Source: Methanocella paludicola SANAE
GTDB lineage: Archaea > Halobacteriota > Methanocellia > Methanocellales > Methanocellaceae
NCBI RefSeq assembly: GCF_000011005.1
Contig: NC_013665.1
Span: 2,147,501-2,211,500, forward strand
Direction of reading: 5' to 3'
Length of the DNA stretch: 64,000 nt
A model generated the notes under the pieces. The model was not told where the DNA came from, did no database searches, and worked only from the letters and a program-made list of their open reading frames with translations. How positions within the stretch are numbered: position 1 is the first letter of the stretch; each line of letters opens with the position of its first letter. This document shows positions 1-8,580 of this stretch, one piece after another. A program made the translations under genes and the position numbers.

Positions 1-415
1 CTATTTCTTGAGGTTTATGATACTTATTTTCATCATTGGTACAATTTCGTGTAACCTTTGGTTTGGCGATCTCGTAATCTTCTAAGTAGTTTGCTCTAAA
101 AAGTTCTTGTAACGCTGTCATGTATAAGAAAACAGTGTTTGAGGGTTTGCCTTCAATGGCCCTGCGTACCATGCTTACGTACTGGTCACTGTATTCGAGA
201 TAGCCCAGTTTGTTAAAGATAGCCTTCGTAGCTGCTTTGTAATTCTTTACAGTGGTTTTGCTTAAACTATTCCTTTTTCTGCCAAAGCAATAATCTTCTA
301 ACTGGTCTAGCTCAAGCTCAAGGTCGCCTTTATGCTCGATTCTTCGAGCGGGCATTTTTGCGTTTATCACAACTGTACTATCAATTTTTTTGCTAAATTT
401 TAATTTTGTTGCCAT
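1..415 (-). CDS. Probable tyrosine recombinase/integrase, N-terminal part (cut by window edge)
   Basis: The frame is open from ATG at 415 to the left edge, giving 138 residues with no stop. A good ribosome binding site (GGAGGT) lies 7 bases before the ATG. The sequence is basic and helical. The segment with NYKAATKAIFNKLGY, a long helix ending in YMTALQELF and a short linker resembles the SAM-like core-binding domain of archaeal phage-type integrases. The catalytic domain with its R-H-R-Y residues would lie outside the window, so the assignment cannot be confirmed. No tRNA gene is visible next to it. It could instead be another small helical DNA-binding protein. Confidence 0.5.
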   Translation of the reverse strand, partial: MATKLKFSKKIDSTVVINAKMPARRIEHKGDLELELDQLEDYCFGRKRNSLSKTTVKNYKAATKAIFNKLGYLEYSDQYVSMVRRAIEGKPSNTVFLYMTALQELFRANYLEDYEIAKPKVTRNCTNDENKYHKPQEI

Positions 416-937
416 GTGTTTAACCTCCAAATTATGTTTGTTAGCTATCAGTGTAACATCAGTTTTGTGTTTATCTGACGTATATTTCAAGCACTTTTCA
501 GAATATAAATCTATCGGTTGTCAAAAATAGGCGTATGCAAAGGTCGTTAGAAAAAGGGCTACTCATATTAATCGTGATAAATGTAGCGGCCGCACAGGTT
601 CGGCCTGCCATTATAAATTAATGCTGTGTTGAATTGCATTATTTATCCGAGCAGCCCCGTTTTAAGACCGCTAAGCTGGTTAAGTCCGCGAAGACTGTTT
701 CGAGCCCTAAGACCGCGAAGCTTACGCGAAGAACGCGAAGATACAATAAAAGAACATTTAATATTCAAATGAATAAGGCAAAAAATCAATAATTAATTCC
801 TTAAGATAGTCTTCGCGGTCTTCGCGTAAGCTTCGCGGTCTTAGGGCTCGAAACAGTCTTCGCGGACTTACACCTCTTTGCGGGCTTTGACAGCAAGGGT
901 GAGAAAAAATTCTACACAACATAAATTAAAAATGGTA
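416..937. other. Intergenic region with one long inverted repeat
   Basis: No convincing gene. A TATA-like stretch (ATTTATATTC on the minus strand, near 502-512) could serve the integrase-like gene, leaving a leader of roughly 60-70 bases. The right half is occupied by the inverted repeat at 681-870. Short frames here have no ribosome binding site. Confidence 0.6.
681..870. repeat. Long inverted repeat LIR1 (61-base arms)
   Basis: Bases 681-741 are the reverse complement of 810-870 with a single mismatch, separated by a 68-base A+T-rich spacer. Within each arm a short word (GCGAAG, or CTTCGC on the other arm) recurs about every 9-18 bases. The element codes for nothing visible, lies between two genes and has no recognisable transposase or terminal duplication. 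As RNA it would form a very stable hairpin. It shares its design with the elements at 5658-6154 and 31600-31999. Confidence 0.9.
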
Positions 938-1372
938 TTAAAGAAGCCGTTCCACGATCTCGGCAGCGTCGCGCACGTATTTTGGGCACTTAGTAGCGGT
1001 AACGCGCTGCTCCTTAGCGTACTTCATGCCCTCGGGCGTGCCCATGTCGCATCCGAGAAGCTCCCGGCAAACGATGGAGCCATTACGGGCCTTGAACTCC
1101 CTCACGAATTCCTGCAGTTTCGCGTATGTCTTCTCCTTCGCCGGCTCGTCCTCCTCCTTCACCTTACCATATCGAAGGCCGAGCACCATGAAGGCGCCCG
1201 TCACGGCCCCGCAGGTCTCGCACAGCCGGCCCATGCCCGCGCCGAAGGCGCCCGAGACACGGAACGCCTGCTCCTTATCCATCCCGAACTGCCCGCTATA
1301 TGCTGATAGCACCGACTGCGAGCAGCTATAGCCTTTACTGAAACACTCGACTGCATCGTCTGCTTTTGTCAT
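938..1372 (-). CDS. C_GCAxxG_C_C family small redox protein
   Basis: This 144-residue protein carries the family signature: CSQSVL near residue 16, then GAFGAGMGRLCETCGAV at about 38-54, with further Cys residues in VCRELLGCDMG and in TKCPKY. Proteins of this family are small cytoplasmic, probably metal- or disulphide-binding redox proteins of unknown substrate, common in anaerobes. The start at 1372 is preferred because GGAGTGA lies 6 bases upstream, overlapping the stop of the PhzF-like gene. A longer frame to 1429 would run into that gene. The 4-base spacing indicates one transcript with the PhzF-like gene. Confidence 0.85.
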   Translation of the reverse strand: MTKADDAVECFSKGYSCSQSVLSAYSGQFGMDKEQAFRVSGAFGAGMGRLCETCGAVTGAFMVLGLRYGKVKEEDEPAKEKTYAKLQEFVREFKARNGSIVCRELLGCDMGTPEGMKYAKEQRVTATKCPKYVRDAAEIVERLL

Positions 1373-1376
1373 GAAA

Positions 1377-2255
1377 TCACTCCAGCGCGCACTTCGCCAC
1401 AGGTATGACCCTTCCGCCCACGCGCACATCGATGGAGCCGCCCCTTTCTTCCGCCCTCAAAAAGAGAAGCGAAGGCCGCCCCATCTCATAGCCCTGTTCC
1501 GTGCGGATATCTATTTTGGCCGTGCCGAAATACTTATGCTTTACTATGTATGCGGCCAGGCAGCCGTTCCCGCTCCCGGTCGCCGGGTCCTCAGGGACAG
1601 AAATGAACTTCGTAAAGACGCGGACATTCAGTGCGTTCTCCTTATGGTATGTCTCCGGGCTGAAGACCAGTATGCCGGTCGAGTCCTTTTTGCCCATGTA
1701 AGCGGTGAACTTTCGGGGGTCCAGGTAGGCCCGCTTTACCGCGGCCATGCTTTTCAGGGGCACGATGATGAAGGGTATGCCCGTAGAGACTTCCTGTATG
1801 GGGAAGCGCTCATCGATGTCGCCGGCGCCGATGCCCAGTATGTCCGCGAGGGGCGCAGGCTCGAACGTCCTCAGGAACGTGGGCTCGACCTGCTTCATCC
1901 AGAGGGCTCCCGTCGCCTTATCATAAGTTACCGTAATTTGTCCTACGCCCAGGTTCAGCTTTACCTCGTCCCAGGGCTTTTTCATGACCTTATGCATGAT
2001 GACGTATGCCGTGCCCAGCGTCGGGTGGCCGGCAAATGGCAGCTCCTCTTCGGGCGTGAAGATGCGCACGTCGTAGCCGCCGTTCTTTTCCTCGTCCGAG
2101 AGAATAAAGGTCGTCTCGGAGAAGTGCGTCTCATTGGCGAGGCGCTGCATGGTCTCCGCCGGTATGGATACGGCATCCAGAAAAACGGCAAGCTGGTTGC
2201 CCGCATATTTTTCCTCGGCGAATACGTCCAGGATGTAAAAGGTATGGCCTGCCAT
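1377..2255 (-). CDS. PhzF family isomerase/epimerase-like protein
   Basis: The 292-residue product matches the PhzF/YddE fold along its whole length. It has the N-terminal FYILDVFAEEKYAGNQLAVF with the NQL segment, a catalytic-type Glu in NETHFSETTFIL, the FTPEEELPFAGHPTLG motif and the late DPATGSGNG loop. The family includes PhzF (a diaxial isomerase of phenazine synthesis) and many enzymes of unknown substrate, so no reaction is assigned. The start at 2255 gives the usual N-terminus; an in-frame ATG at 2303 would add 16 residues not typical of the family. It is probably cotranscribed with the downstream redox protein. Confidence 0.88.
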   Translation of the reverse strand: MAGHTFYILDVFAEEKYAGNQLAVFLDAVSIPAETMQRLANETHFSETTFILSDEEKNGGYDVRIFTPEEELPFAGHPTLGTAYVIMHKVMKKPWDEVKLNLGVGQITVTYDKATGALWMKQVEPTFLRTFEPAPLADILGIGAGDIDERFPIQEVSTGIPFIIVPLKSMAAVKRAYLDPRKFTAYMGKKDSTGILVFSPETYHKENALNVRVFTKFISVPEDPATGSGNGCLAAYIVKHKYFGTAKIDIRTEQGYEMGRPSLLFLRAEERGGSIDVRVGGRVIPVAKCALE

Positions 2256-2390
2256 GTTATCCCGGCTTAAGAGATAGCACTTCGATATCTTATGGATTTG
2301 CATGGACTAGAGCCCGCCAGCTTAATCAGCCACATGATCCCCATTTTAATTGGTTACAATTACTGTCCTAATTGCCATCCATAAGTCCCT

Positions 2391-2654
2391 TTAAAGATGC
2401 CTTGAGTATACCTGTCGTCTTAAACTGGCAAGAAGGTCGACCAGCTCGACGTTAAGCTTCATAAATTTTATCGCCTCGACTTCGGCCGTGCTTACAGCAT
2501 TGATACAATCCTTATAATTCTTCTCTTCGATCTTCTGACAGGGACTGATCGTGGCCTCGATAATGCTTATTTGCGACCGTACATCCCTCATGGTACAGCG
2601 CAACTTATCCAGCAGCTCCATTAGCTCCGTATCCCTTTCGAAATCCTGGATCAT
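2391..2654 (-). CDS. Hypothetical helical protein
   Basis: I do not recognise this 87-residue protein. It is almost entirely helical and charged, with heptad-like leucines (LMELLDKLRCTMRDVRSQI and VELVDLLASLRR), so a coiled-coil or helical-bundle dimer is likely. A strong TATA box (ATTTATATTTTTG on the minus strand, about 2675-2690) sits 20-35 bases before the ATG at 2654, which suggests a leaderless or nearly leaderless mRNA. The frame extends to 2717, but that start would lie upstream of the transcript. Confidence 0.6.
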   Translation of the reverse strand: MIQDFERDTELMELLDKLRCTMRDVRSQISIIEATISPCQKIEEKNYKDCINAVSTAEVEAIKFMKLNVELVDLLASLRRQVYSRHL

Positions 2655-2717
2655 AATTCGAAATATAAACGCAAAAATATAAATATCATTGTCCGTTGGA
2701 TGTACCCTGAGATCCAT

Positions 2718-3068
2718 AAAATAAGCATGCGTAGAAGATGCCCGTAAATAAACCCACCAATGGTTTATCTGCCGATCAAACGGCCCGAGGCCAATGAGCT
2801 CCCGGCTCAGTCGATGTGCGGCTTATTAATTACTACGCTCTTGCATTTTTGCTTTTTCAAATAGCAAAAATGAGCGGTGAACGTATCCATGTTGTTGATG
2901 ATGATCAGCTCATTGTTATGAGGTGCCAGAAATATATAAGTCAAAACTTTTCACTTCCTTTTTTATTGAACGCCCGATGCGGCGTCTTGAATGTCTTCTA
3001 CCCACACCATTCGGAATGGGTAACTGGAAAAATCCTGTGAGTATGTAACGGGATGGATACTGGCTATG
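2718..3068. other. Intergenic region with a 10-bp hairpin
   Basis: No gene is supported. Bases 2844-2853 pair perfectly with 2863-2872 (CATTTTTGCT and AGCAAAAATG, 9-base loop). It lies about 200 bases downstream of the aIF1A stop, and its role is unknown. The 74-codon plus-strand frame at 2816-3040 has no ribosome binding site and no recognisable content. Confidence 0.5.
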
Positions 3069-3407
3069 TCATATCGTATTCGAATCCAGGAATCCCTTTC
3101 TCTTGAGCCAGCCAGCCTGCGGCCCCGTGTATCTCCAGATCACGTCGGCCTTCTCGTCCTGGAACGACCAGGGCACCACTATGACGGTATCGCCTTCACG
3201 CACCCACGTCCTCTTTTTCATCTTGCCCTTGATACGGCACATCCTTGTCAGGTTATCCAGGCATAGTACGCTCAAGTGGTAAGCCCCGAGCATCTTCGTC
3301 ACGGTGCCTAAGATCTCTCCATCGGCTTTCCTGGGCGTTCTTACCCTGATGACCTCGCCGCCGGTATTTACCGGTTTTTTGCCACCCTTATTATGCGGTT
3401 TATACAA
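3069..3407 (-). CDS. eif1A: Translation initiation factor aIF1A
   Basis: The 112-residue protein is a full-length archaeal IF1A, a small-subunit A-site factor with an S1-like OB fold. Visible hallmarks are the basic N-terminal tail ([10 protein letters not shown]), the OB core [20 protein letters not shown] with [19 protein letters not shown], and the C-terminal [15 protein letters not shown]. The start codon is TTG at 3407 with GGTGA 7 bases upstream; no ATG is available in frame. It stands alone, with a palindromic TATA region upstream at 3438-3451. Confidence 0.95.
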   Translation of the reverse strand: MYKPHNKGGKKPVNTGGEVIRVRTPRKADGEILGTVTKMLGAYHLSVLCLDNLTRMCRIKGKMKKRTWVREGDTVIVVPWSFQDEKADVIWRYTGPQAGWLKRKGFLDSNTI

Positions 3408-3743
3408 TTTTTCACCTTCATAGTAATATGGTCATCATACTATATATAGTAAGTATAAATTTTAAATTATATTTATAAATTATACGAAATTATTTAAAAG
3501 TTGATAGAATATTGTATACGAAGATGCCGCTCTTCGTATATTCGTCTACGCTGGATTACTAAACATTATATAAATAAGCGTGTATGCTGTACTAATGATG
3601 ATGCCGGACAATGTAAAAATAGATAAACTGCCATTATAATCCAAAATTACCGTCTTTTCATGCCCTTGGTCGTCTATAATATGTGATTATACCACATACA
3701 ATTTTTATTTTCGGGCGTTTACCCCTACTTTGAGGGTGTTAGA
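3408..3743. promoter_or_regulatory. Divergent promoter region with palindromic TATA box and hairpin
   Basis: This is the A+T-rich spacer between aIF1A (minus) and a secreted protein (plus). TACTATATATAGTA at 3438-3451 is a perfect 14-base palindrome and the best TATA box for aIF1A. Bases 3515-3524 and 3531-3540 (TATACGAAGA and TCTTCGTATA) form a perfect 10-bp stem around a 6-base loop, a possible operator or transcript hairpin. GATTATACC near 3684-3692 may be the promoter of the secreted protein. Confidence 0.55.
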
Positions 3744-4466
3744 GTGAAAACCGGTTATTTTATTAAATCATCGATCGTCGTCGTCATGCTATGCGTTGCC
3801 GTAATAGTGGCAGGCGCGCAGTCGAATCCATTTGGCATGGGGATACCATCCTTCGACAGCCTGTCCAGCTATATGGAGTCTTTCTTAGGCGGCATCTCCG
3901 AGGATAGCATGAACCAGATGTCCGCATCGAGTTATGTCCATCCTGCGATGTCGATGGGCACTGGCATGTTCAATTTCACAATACCATCCATGACCATGCC
4001 GGGCGGCGGCTCGATAAGCGGCGTATCCCAGCAGGTCGACACGTCGGCGATGGGAACGCCTGCGTTTGACTTTTCCGCGTTCAACTCCACCACATTATTG
4101 CCGACGCTATTATCGAACTCCATAACCCAGACCAACTTCGGGTCGAAGCCCAGCGCCGTCAACAATTACACGCTTGCAAATAACGGCTCCACGATCAACA
4201 TGAACGTGAACGATACTATCTACGTCCAGCTGCCCTTCCAGATCCAGAATGGCAGCGTCTGGAACCTGACCACGACCAGCGGCCTGAATGTCACGAACCA
4301 GCGCACCACTACGCCCTCCATCAACCCGCTATCCGGAGGAGGCCTGGTTGACCTGACCGCCACACAGGAGTTCGCGATCAAGGCGGTAAAGCCCGGCACT
4401 CAGTACATTAACGCTATCTGCTCTGGCACCAACCAGACCTACTCGCTCACGGTTAACGTGAGTTGA
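3744..4466 (+). CDS. Secreted protein, possibly with a chagasin-like C-terminal domain
   Basis: The 240-residue product starts with GTG (GAGGGTG upstream) and has a clear Sec signal (hydrophobic stretch VVVMLCVAVIVAGAQS, residues about 11-27). Residues 28-135 are low in complexity and rich in Ser, Met, Phe, Asn and Gly. The last 90 residues form a beta-rich domain with NDTIYVQLPFQIQNGSVW and FAIKAVKPGTQYI, spaced like an I42 (chagasin-type) cysteine protease inhibitor. That similarity is weak because the diagnostic NPTTGY loop is not present. Many Asn-x-Ser/Thr sites suggest a glycosylated surface protein. Function unknown. Confidence 0.75.
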   Translation: MKTGYFIKSSIVVVMLCVAVIVAGAQSNPFGMGIPSFDSLSSYMESFLGGISEDSMNQMSASSYVHPAMSMGTGMFNFTIPSMTMPGGGSISGVSQQVDTSAMGTPAFDFSAFNSTTLLPTLLSNSITQTNFGSKPSAVNNYTLANNGSTINMNVNDTIYVQLPFQIQNGSVWNLTTTSGLNVTNQRTTTPSINPLSGGGLVDLTATQEFAIKAVKPGTQYINAICSGTNQTYSLTVNVS

Positions 4467-4584
4467 GTAGCCCCTTAAAAACGTCTTCTTTTCCCGGCTT
4501 AGATGTGACTTATGATAAATTTATATATCTGAACATGAAAAGTAGGAATGAGTTTACCGACTCTACCGTTTATAAGGTGCCTCC

Positions 4585-5610
4585 ATGTTAAACAATGCGA
4601 TCGCAACGCCGGCCCTCCAGCCATTCCAGGAACTCGAGCAGAGCGTCTGGAAGAAGGAGATGTGCGCCGGATGCCGGGGCTGTATCACCGTATGCCCGGC
4701 CAACACGTTAGCCTATGACCTGAAGCTGGCCAGGCCGTACCAGATCACTCCCTGTGTCGATTGTAAGGCCTGCCTGGACGCCTGTCCCAGGACTCCAGCT
4801 AACATGGATAAGCTGTCCCTGGACATTCTTGGGCCGCATCTTGACGTTTATAATGTGAAGGCTACTGCGGGCAATAAGCGCTACCAGAACGGCGGCGCCG
4901 TTACTGCGTTGCTGAAGACCGCGCTGGACGAAGGCCTTGTGGACCGTGTGATCGTCATGGGCGCGGACCGCTGGGCACAGAAGGCATACGCCCGGGTCGT
5001 CTCCGACTCATCGAGCCTGGACAGGGCTGCGGGCAGTATTTACATGAACAACGATGCCCTGGAGACAATGAAGGACATCATGAAGGACGACTCGATCAGG
5101 AACGTGGCGATCGTGGGAACGCCCTGCGCGATACAGTCGATAGGCCTGCTCCGGAAGTCCTCGAACGAGTACTCCGTAAAGCTGACCCAGAAGATCAGGT
5201 TCGCCATCGGCTTATTCTGCTTTGAGTCATTCGATGATCGGCTCATCCCCGAAGTTACCAAACGACTCGGCGTGCCGTCGTGGCGTATCGCGAAGATGAA
5301 CGCCGGCGAGGGCAGGCTGACCGTCACGCTGAGGAGTGGCGAGGTAAAGACGCTGCCCCTGTCGAGCCTGGCCGAGTTCGTCAAGCCCGGATGCCGCAAG
5401 TGCAACGACTTCACTTCAAAGCTCGCCGATATTTCCGTTGGAAGCGTGGGCAGTGCTGCCGGGTCCAGCGTCGTTATTACCAGGACGCCCGAGGGTGCCG
5501 GGCTACTCGAGATCGCCCGCGAGGTGGGCGCTATTGATGTGGCCGGCGGAGTCGATGTCGCTGCGATCGAGAAGGTCGGCAAGCTGAAGCTTAAGAAAAA
5601 TGGCTTTTAA
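4585..5610 (+). CDS. FrhB/FdhB-like F420-dependent iron-sulphur flavoprotein
   Basis: The 341-residue protein is of the coenzyme F420 hydrogenase/dehydrogenase beta-subunit family, which passes electrons between F420 and a partner through FAD and iron-sulphur clusters. It has two N-terminal ferredoxin-like motifs (CAGCRGCITVCP near residue 28 and CVDCKACLDACP near 58). The FrhB core follows, with NGGAVTALLKTAL, a GTPCAIQ loop and GLFCFESF, then a late Cys pair (GCRKCND). The start has AAGGTG upstream, and a TATA box (AATTTATATATC) lies at about 4517-4528. No hydrogenase or formate dehydrogenase subunits are adjacent, so the partner is unknown. Confidence 0.88.
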   Translation: MLNNAIATPALQPFQELEQSVWKKEMCAGCRGCITVCPANTLAYDLKLARPYQITPCVDCKACLDACPRTPANMDKLSLDILGPHLDVYNVKATAGNKRYQNGGAVTALLKTALDEGLVDRVIVMGADRWAQKAYARVVSDSSSLDRAAGSIYMNNDALETMKDIMKDDSIRNVAIVGTPCAIQSIGLLRKSSNEYSVKLTQKIRFAIGLFCFESFDDRLIPEVTKRLGVPSWRIAKMNAGEGRLTVTLRSGEVKTLPLSSLAEFVKPGCRKCNDFTSKLADISVGSVGSAAGSSVVITRTPEGAGLLEIAREVGAIDVAGGVDVAAIEKVGKLKLKKNGF

Positions 5611-6177
5611 AACCATTTACTTTTTCAACATCTTTTAAGATCGACTTGCGCAAATCAGTTTGGTCGGTATCACGAACCTCTCCAAAAGAATTAAACCACT
5701 AATTTTTCTTTAAGATTTTTCTCACGAAGCCTCTAAGCCTCGAACTCACCGTCAACGCACGAACTCTCGAATACTCTGGACAGTGCTCTAAGCCTCTAAC
5801 GCGCTAACCCGAAAAGAAGGCTCGAAGGCTCTAAATCACGTTCGAAACGCTAAACAGTGGAGCACGAACACTCTAAGAGCCCTGTCGTTCCCCGTACTTT
5901 TGGGTGTTCGGGGCGTTGGAGTTTTAGCCGGACATTAGAGTGTTAGTGCTATGTCGTTTAGCGTTTCGAACATGCATTCGAGTTTTAGAGCATTCTTTTC
6001 GAGTTTGAGGCTTCGGGCGTTCGTGCAATGCCCCGAGTATTAGGGAGTTCGTGCGTTGACGGTGTTTTAGAGGCTCAGGGATTTAGTGAGTAAAAATTAT
6101 AAAAGAAAATTAGAGGTTTATTTCCTTTGGTGATGTTCGTGATACCGACCAAACAATCCAACGCCTGCAGGAAGCAT
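5611..6177. other. Intergenic region filled by a long imperfect palindrome
   Basis: Between two convergent genes. Apart from the inverted repeat at 5658-6154 there is nothing else: no frame with a ribosome binding site, and no tRNA-like fold. Confidence 0.7.
5658..6154. repeat. Long inverted repeat LIR2 (about 500 bases)
   Basis: The outermost 20 bases are perfect inverted repeats (5658-5677, GTTTGGTCGGTATCACGAAC, against 6135-6154). Pairing continues imperfectly to a centre near 5905. One strong inner block is GTTCGAAACGCTAAAC near 5853-5868, matched by GTTTAGCGTTTCGAAC on the right. The arms are built from recurring words such as CTCTAA, GCCTCTAA and ACGAAC. There is no coding capacity and no transposase. 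The perfect ends and degenerate middle suggest an element with conserved tips or a strong constraint on the stem base. Confidence 0.88.
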
Positions 6178-6804
6178 TTACACGAAGCCACTAACAAGCT
6201 TCAACACAAAGTCAGTGACCACCCATAGCGCCCCGCCAAGGATTACCGACATGAATGCAAGCAACAACGTAGCGGACGTCTCATCGATGCGCCTCTTCTT
6301 GAGCTCCTTATGCACGTTAAACACGAGGAAGAACACGATGATCATCAGCACGCCGAGCATGAAAAGCACGAGCGAGGGCATATGCAGGCCGCCGATAGGG
6401 TTCACCAGCCATGTCTTATCCACGTTAGCGGTGTTATACGTATACCAGTTCATGATGCCGGCGATGCCGTCCAGGACGAACGCGAACACGACGCTCACCA
6501 GGAAGGCGACCATCATCTCGAAAAAGGGCACGAAGCGGCCTTTTTTAGTCAGAAGCTCCGTGATCCAGAACGACAGGATGGCGGCAATAGGCCAGAGCAG
6601 GGCGAAGCCGTAGACGAAATCGTTCGGGTCGTTATAAAAGCCGTTACTCTTGGCAAGCCAGTAATAGATCATGTACGAGAAGAACGTGATGAACCATAGC
6701 CTGGTCATGTCCCTGCCCCTGCCTTTTACGATATAGTGAGTCAGGAAGATCATTATGGGGCCGATCACGGCCAGAGCATATAACAATATGAGACTGAGAT
6801 CCAT
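6178..6804 (-). CDS. Polytopic membrane protein of unknown function
   Basis: The 208-residue protein has about six hydrophobic helices (near residues 4-22, 36-52, 65-82, 90-112, 140-163 and 180-205) joined by short loops. A conserved-looking loop with MNWYTYN and WLVNPIGGLHMPS faces one side. It is loosely reminiscent of carotenoid biosynthesis-type membrane proteins, but I cannot support that assignment. An excellent AAGGTGG ribosome binding site lies before the ATG at 6804. It is a single gene, with the long palindrome immediately downstream. Confidence 0.75.
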   Translation of the reverse strand: MDLSLILLYALAVIGPIMIFLTHYIVKGRGRDMTRLWFITFFSYMIYYWLAKSNGFYNDPNDFVYGFALLWPIAAILSFWITELLTKKGRFVPFFEMMVAFLVSVVFAFVLDGIAGIMNWYTYNTANVDKTWLVNPIGGLHMPSLVLFMLGVLMIIVFFLVFNVHKELKKRRIDETSATLLLAFMSVILGGALWVVTDFVLKLVSGFV

Positions 6805-6980
6805 GTATCCACCTTATGCCTTGCTAATGTAGGGGTACAAGTATATTATATTTCGCGTCCCCGTGATACAATGGATCAGCGGCCGGCAAAAAGACGAGGA
6901 CGGACCGGATCGTCAATTACGATATGATCAATAAGATAGATGTGGTAAAAAGCTAAGGGCATTGGCGCCCACCTTTATTT

Positions 6981-7775
6981 ATGAGATTCCTCTGCTTTTC
7001 GGACGTGCACGGCAGCGTCGACGCCGTCAGGACGATGCTGGGCGACGTGAGGCGCAGGGGCGACTCATATGATGCGTTCATTTTCGCGGGCGACCTCACG
7101 AACCTTTCCAGCCTCAGGAAGACCAAAAAGGAAAGAGAGTTGCTTGAAAATGCGCTCGGCAACATGTCGAAGAGCTCGAAGAAGTATAAGGAGTACGTAG
7201 CCGAACGTAATGAGCGCTTTTTTGAAGAGAGTAAGCATACAGCCAGGGAAATACTGGGCCTCCTCGCGCGTGAAGAGATACCCTGCTACTACATTCTCGG
7301 CAACAGGGACAGGCTAGGAAAATACCGGCTGGCAGAAGTGAAGGGACTATTCGATAGCCGCTACTCCATCTGCCTCGACCAGGTAAAAACGGCCGGCATA
7401 GAAGACATAAAGCTCACGGCGGACGAAAAACCCGTAGACAGCAAAACCATACTGGTCCGACATTCGCCGGGCGGATGGAGAGAAAGCTACAGGGTCTACA
7501 GGGAGGCGCTCCTCAACATCACGGGCCACACCCACCAGGCCATCGTCTACAAAAATTTTCTCAACACAGGGTTCCTATACAGGGACGAAACGAGAGGAGC
7601 CGAGCCGATGATGGGCGGATATTTCGGCGTAGAGATAAAAGAGGGACGGTTAGGCTCGATCACGTACAACGACATGGGAGGCCTCGTAGAGCATGACTTC
7701 GTGCTGGACGGCGTACAGGGAAAAGTGTACTCCGTCCACAGGAGCTATTTCCCGTTCACATTACAGCTCGTTTAG
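6981..7775 (+). CDS. Calcineurin-like metallophosphoesterase
   Basis: The 264-residue protein carries the full set of metal-binding motifs of the family in order: SDVHG near the N-terminus (D-x-H), FAGDLTN (GD), ILGNRDR (GNxD, Asp for the usual His), VRHSP (H) and NITGHTH (GHxH). Such enzymes hydrolyse phosphomono- or diesters with two metal ions in the cytoplasm; the substrate is not evident. A charged insertion (about residues 50-80) is lysine- and glutamate-rich. No clear ribosome binding site precedes the ATG, so the message may be leaderless. The gene overlaps the convergent thioredoxin-like gene by 20 bases. Confidence 0.88.
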   Translation: MRFLCFSDVHGSVDAVRTMLGDVRRRGDSYDAFIFAGDLTNLSSLRKTKKERELLENALGNMSKSSKKYKEYVAERNERFFEESKHTAREILGLLAREEIPCYYILGNRDRLGKYRLAEVKGLFDSRYSICLDQVKTAGIEDIKLTADEKPVDSKTILVRHSPGGWRESYRVYREALLNITGHTHQAIVYKNFLNTGFLYRDETRGAEPMMGGYFGVEIKEGRLGSITYNDMGGLVEHDFVLDGVQGKVYSVHRSYFPFTLQLV

Positions 7776-8214
7776 CCACGGCCGCATCGAGCGCCTTTTT
7801 CAGGTTCGGCCTCTCGTGGTACCCGATGATGGCCGACGACCTCCTGCTTTCCGTTATCCGGCCGCTGACGTCCGCGTATAGATAGCTGCCGTTCTGGGTT
7901 TTATTCACGATGACGTTCATCTGGGGCACGCTGCTCACGTAGAAGGCGTCGGCAAGGGTACCGTTCTCGTCGATGTCCACTTCCATGAACGTGACGTTCG
8001 AGTATTCGGCCTTAAGCTCTTCGATGATCGGCGCTTCCACGGTACACCAGCTGCACCACTCCGCCCCAAACTCGACGAACACCGGCCCGTTAACGAGCGC
8101 GGAGTCGATGGGGGCCATGGCCGCACTATGATCGGCTTCCTGCCCGCCGCAGCAGATACACCCTGATACCAGCAAGGCCGCGGCAATTAAAATAACTGCA
8201 AGGCGATATCTCAT
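7756..8214 (-). CDS. Thioredoxin-like lipoprotein
   Basis: The 152-residue product has a lipoprotein signal (VILIAAALLVSGC, lipid-bearing Cys near residue 19) followed by a thioredoxin fold. The fold shows VFVEFGAEWCSWC with the CxxC active site, VTFMEVDIDENG and the cis-proline loop VSSVPQM. It is therefore expected to be membrane-anchored on the outer face and to act in thiol-disulphide exchange on surface proteins. Its tail overlaps the end of the convergent phosphoesterase gene. Confidence 0.88.
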   Translation of the reverse strand: MRYRLAVILIAAALLVSGCICCGGQEADHSAAMAPIDSALVNGPVFVEFGAEWCSWCTVEAPIIEELKAEYSNVTFMEVDIDENGTLADAFYVSSVPQMNVIVNKTQNGSYLYADVSGRITESRRSSAIIGYHERPNLKKALDAAVAKRAVM

Positions 8215-8276
8215 CCATAGGAATCAAGTATTTAATATAATAAAACTTACTCATACCTCGCCAGGAGCACTAGCCC

Positions 8277-8579
8277 ATGAAGGTGAACATCGACGAGTAC
8301 GACGTCGTCCATTATTGTTTTGTATGCCGCCAGGAGGCCTCGCAGCCGCGGGCCGTCATCTCCATGTCAATGGACAAGAACGTGAATGGCGAGGTACACA
8401 TGCACAAGAAAATGGGCCTCGAACATCATGGAGGCCCCATGATACAGGACCGCCGGGAGAACGTCAGGACGAGCACCTTCAACATCGACGACGAGTCACG
8501 CCATTATGAGACGTGTGCCCGGATCGTCATGGATTATATTGATAAAGGCTTTGAGATCACATACCTGAAGCTGGGATAG
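8277..8579 (+). CDS. Hypothetical protein with a CxxC pair
   Basis: I do not recognise this 100-residue soluble protein. It has HYCFVCRQ (a single CxxC near residue 14), several His residues (HMHKKMGLEHHGG) and one late Cys, so metal binding is conceivable. The start has AGGAGC 9 bases upstream. The stop is one base before the next gene, a methyltransferase, so the two are almost certainly cotranscribed and perhaps coupled in translation. Confidence 0.7.
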   Translation: MKVNIDEYDVVHYCFVCRQEASQPRAVISMSMDKNVNGEVHMHKKMGLEHHGGPMIQDRRENVRTSTFNIDDESRHYETCARIVMDYIDKGFEITYLKLG

Positions 8580-8580
8580 C

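Noticed and set aside
681-870. Regularly spaced GCGAAG words as a CRISPR array
   Set aside because: The words are short, the spacing is irregular, there are no unique spacers of constant length and no cas genes; the arms are an inverted repeat.
1371-2270. 299-codon plus-strand frame
   Set aside because: It is the exact antisense of the PhzF-like gene, which has a clear family signature.
2816-3040. 74-codon plus-strand frame as a gene
   Set aside because: No ribosome binding site, no domain or signal peptide, and it contains a strong hairpin.
3060-3110. TTCGAATCC as the T-arm of a tRNA
   Set aside because: It lies inside the aIF1A coding region and no acceptor or anticodon stems can be drawn around it.
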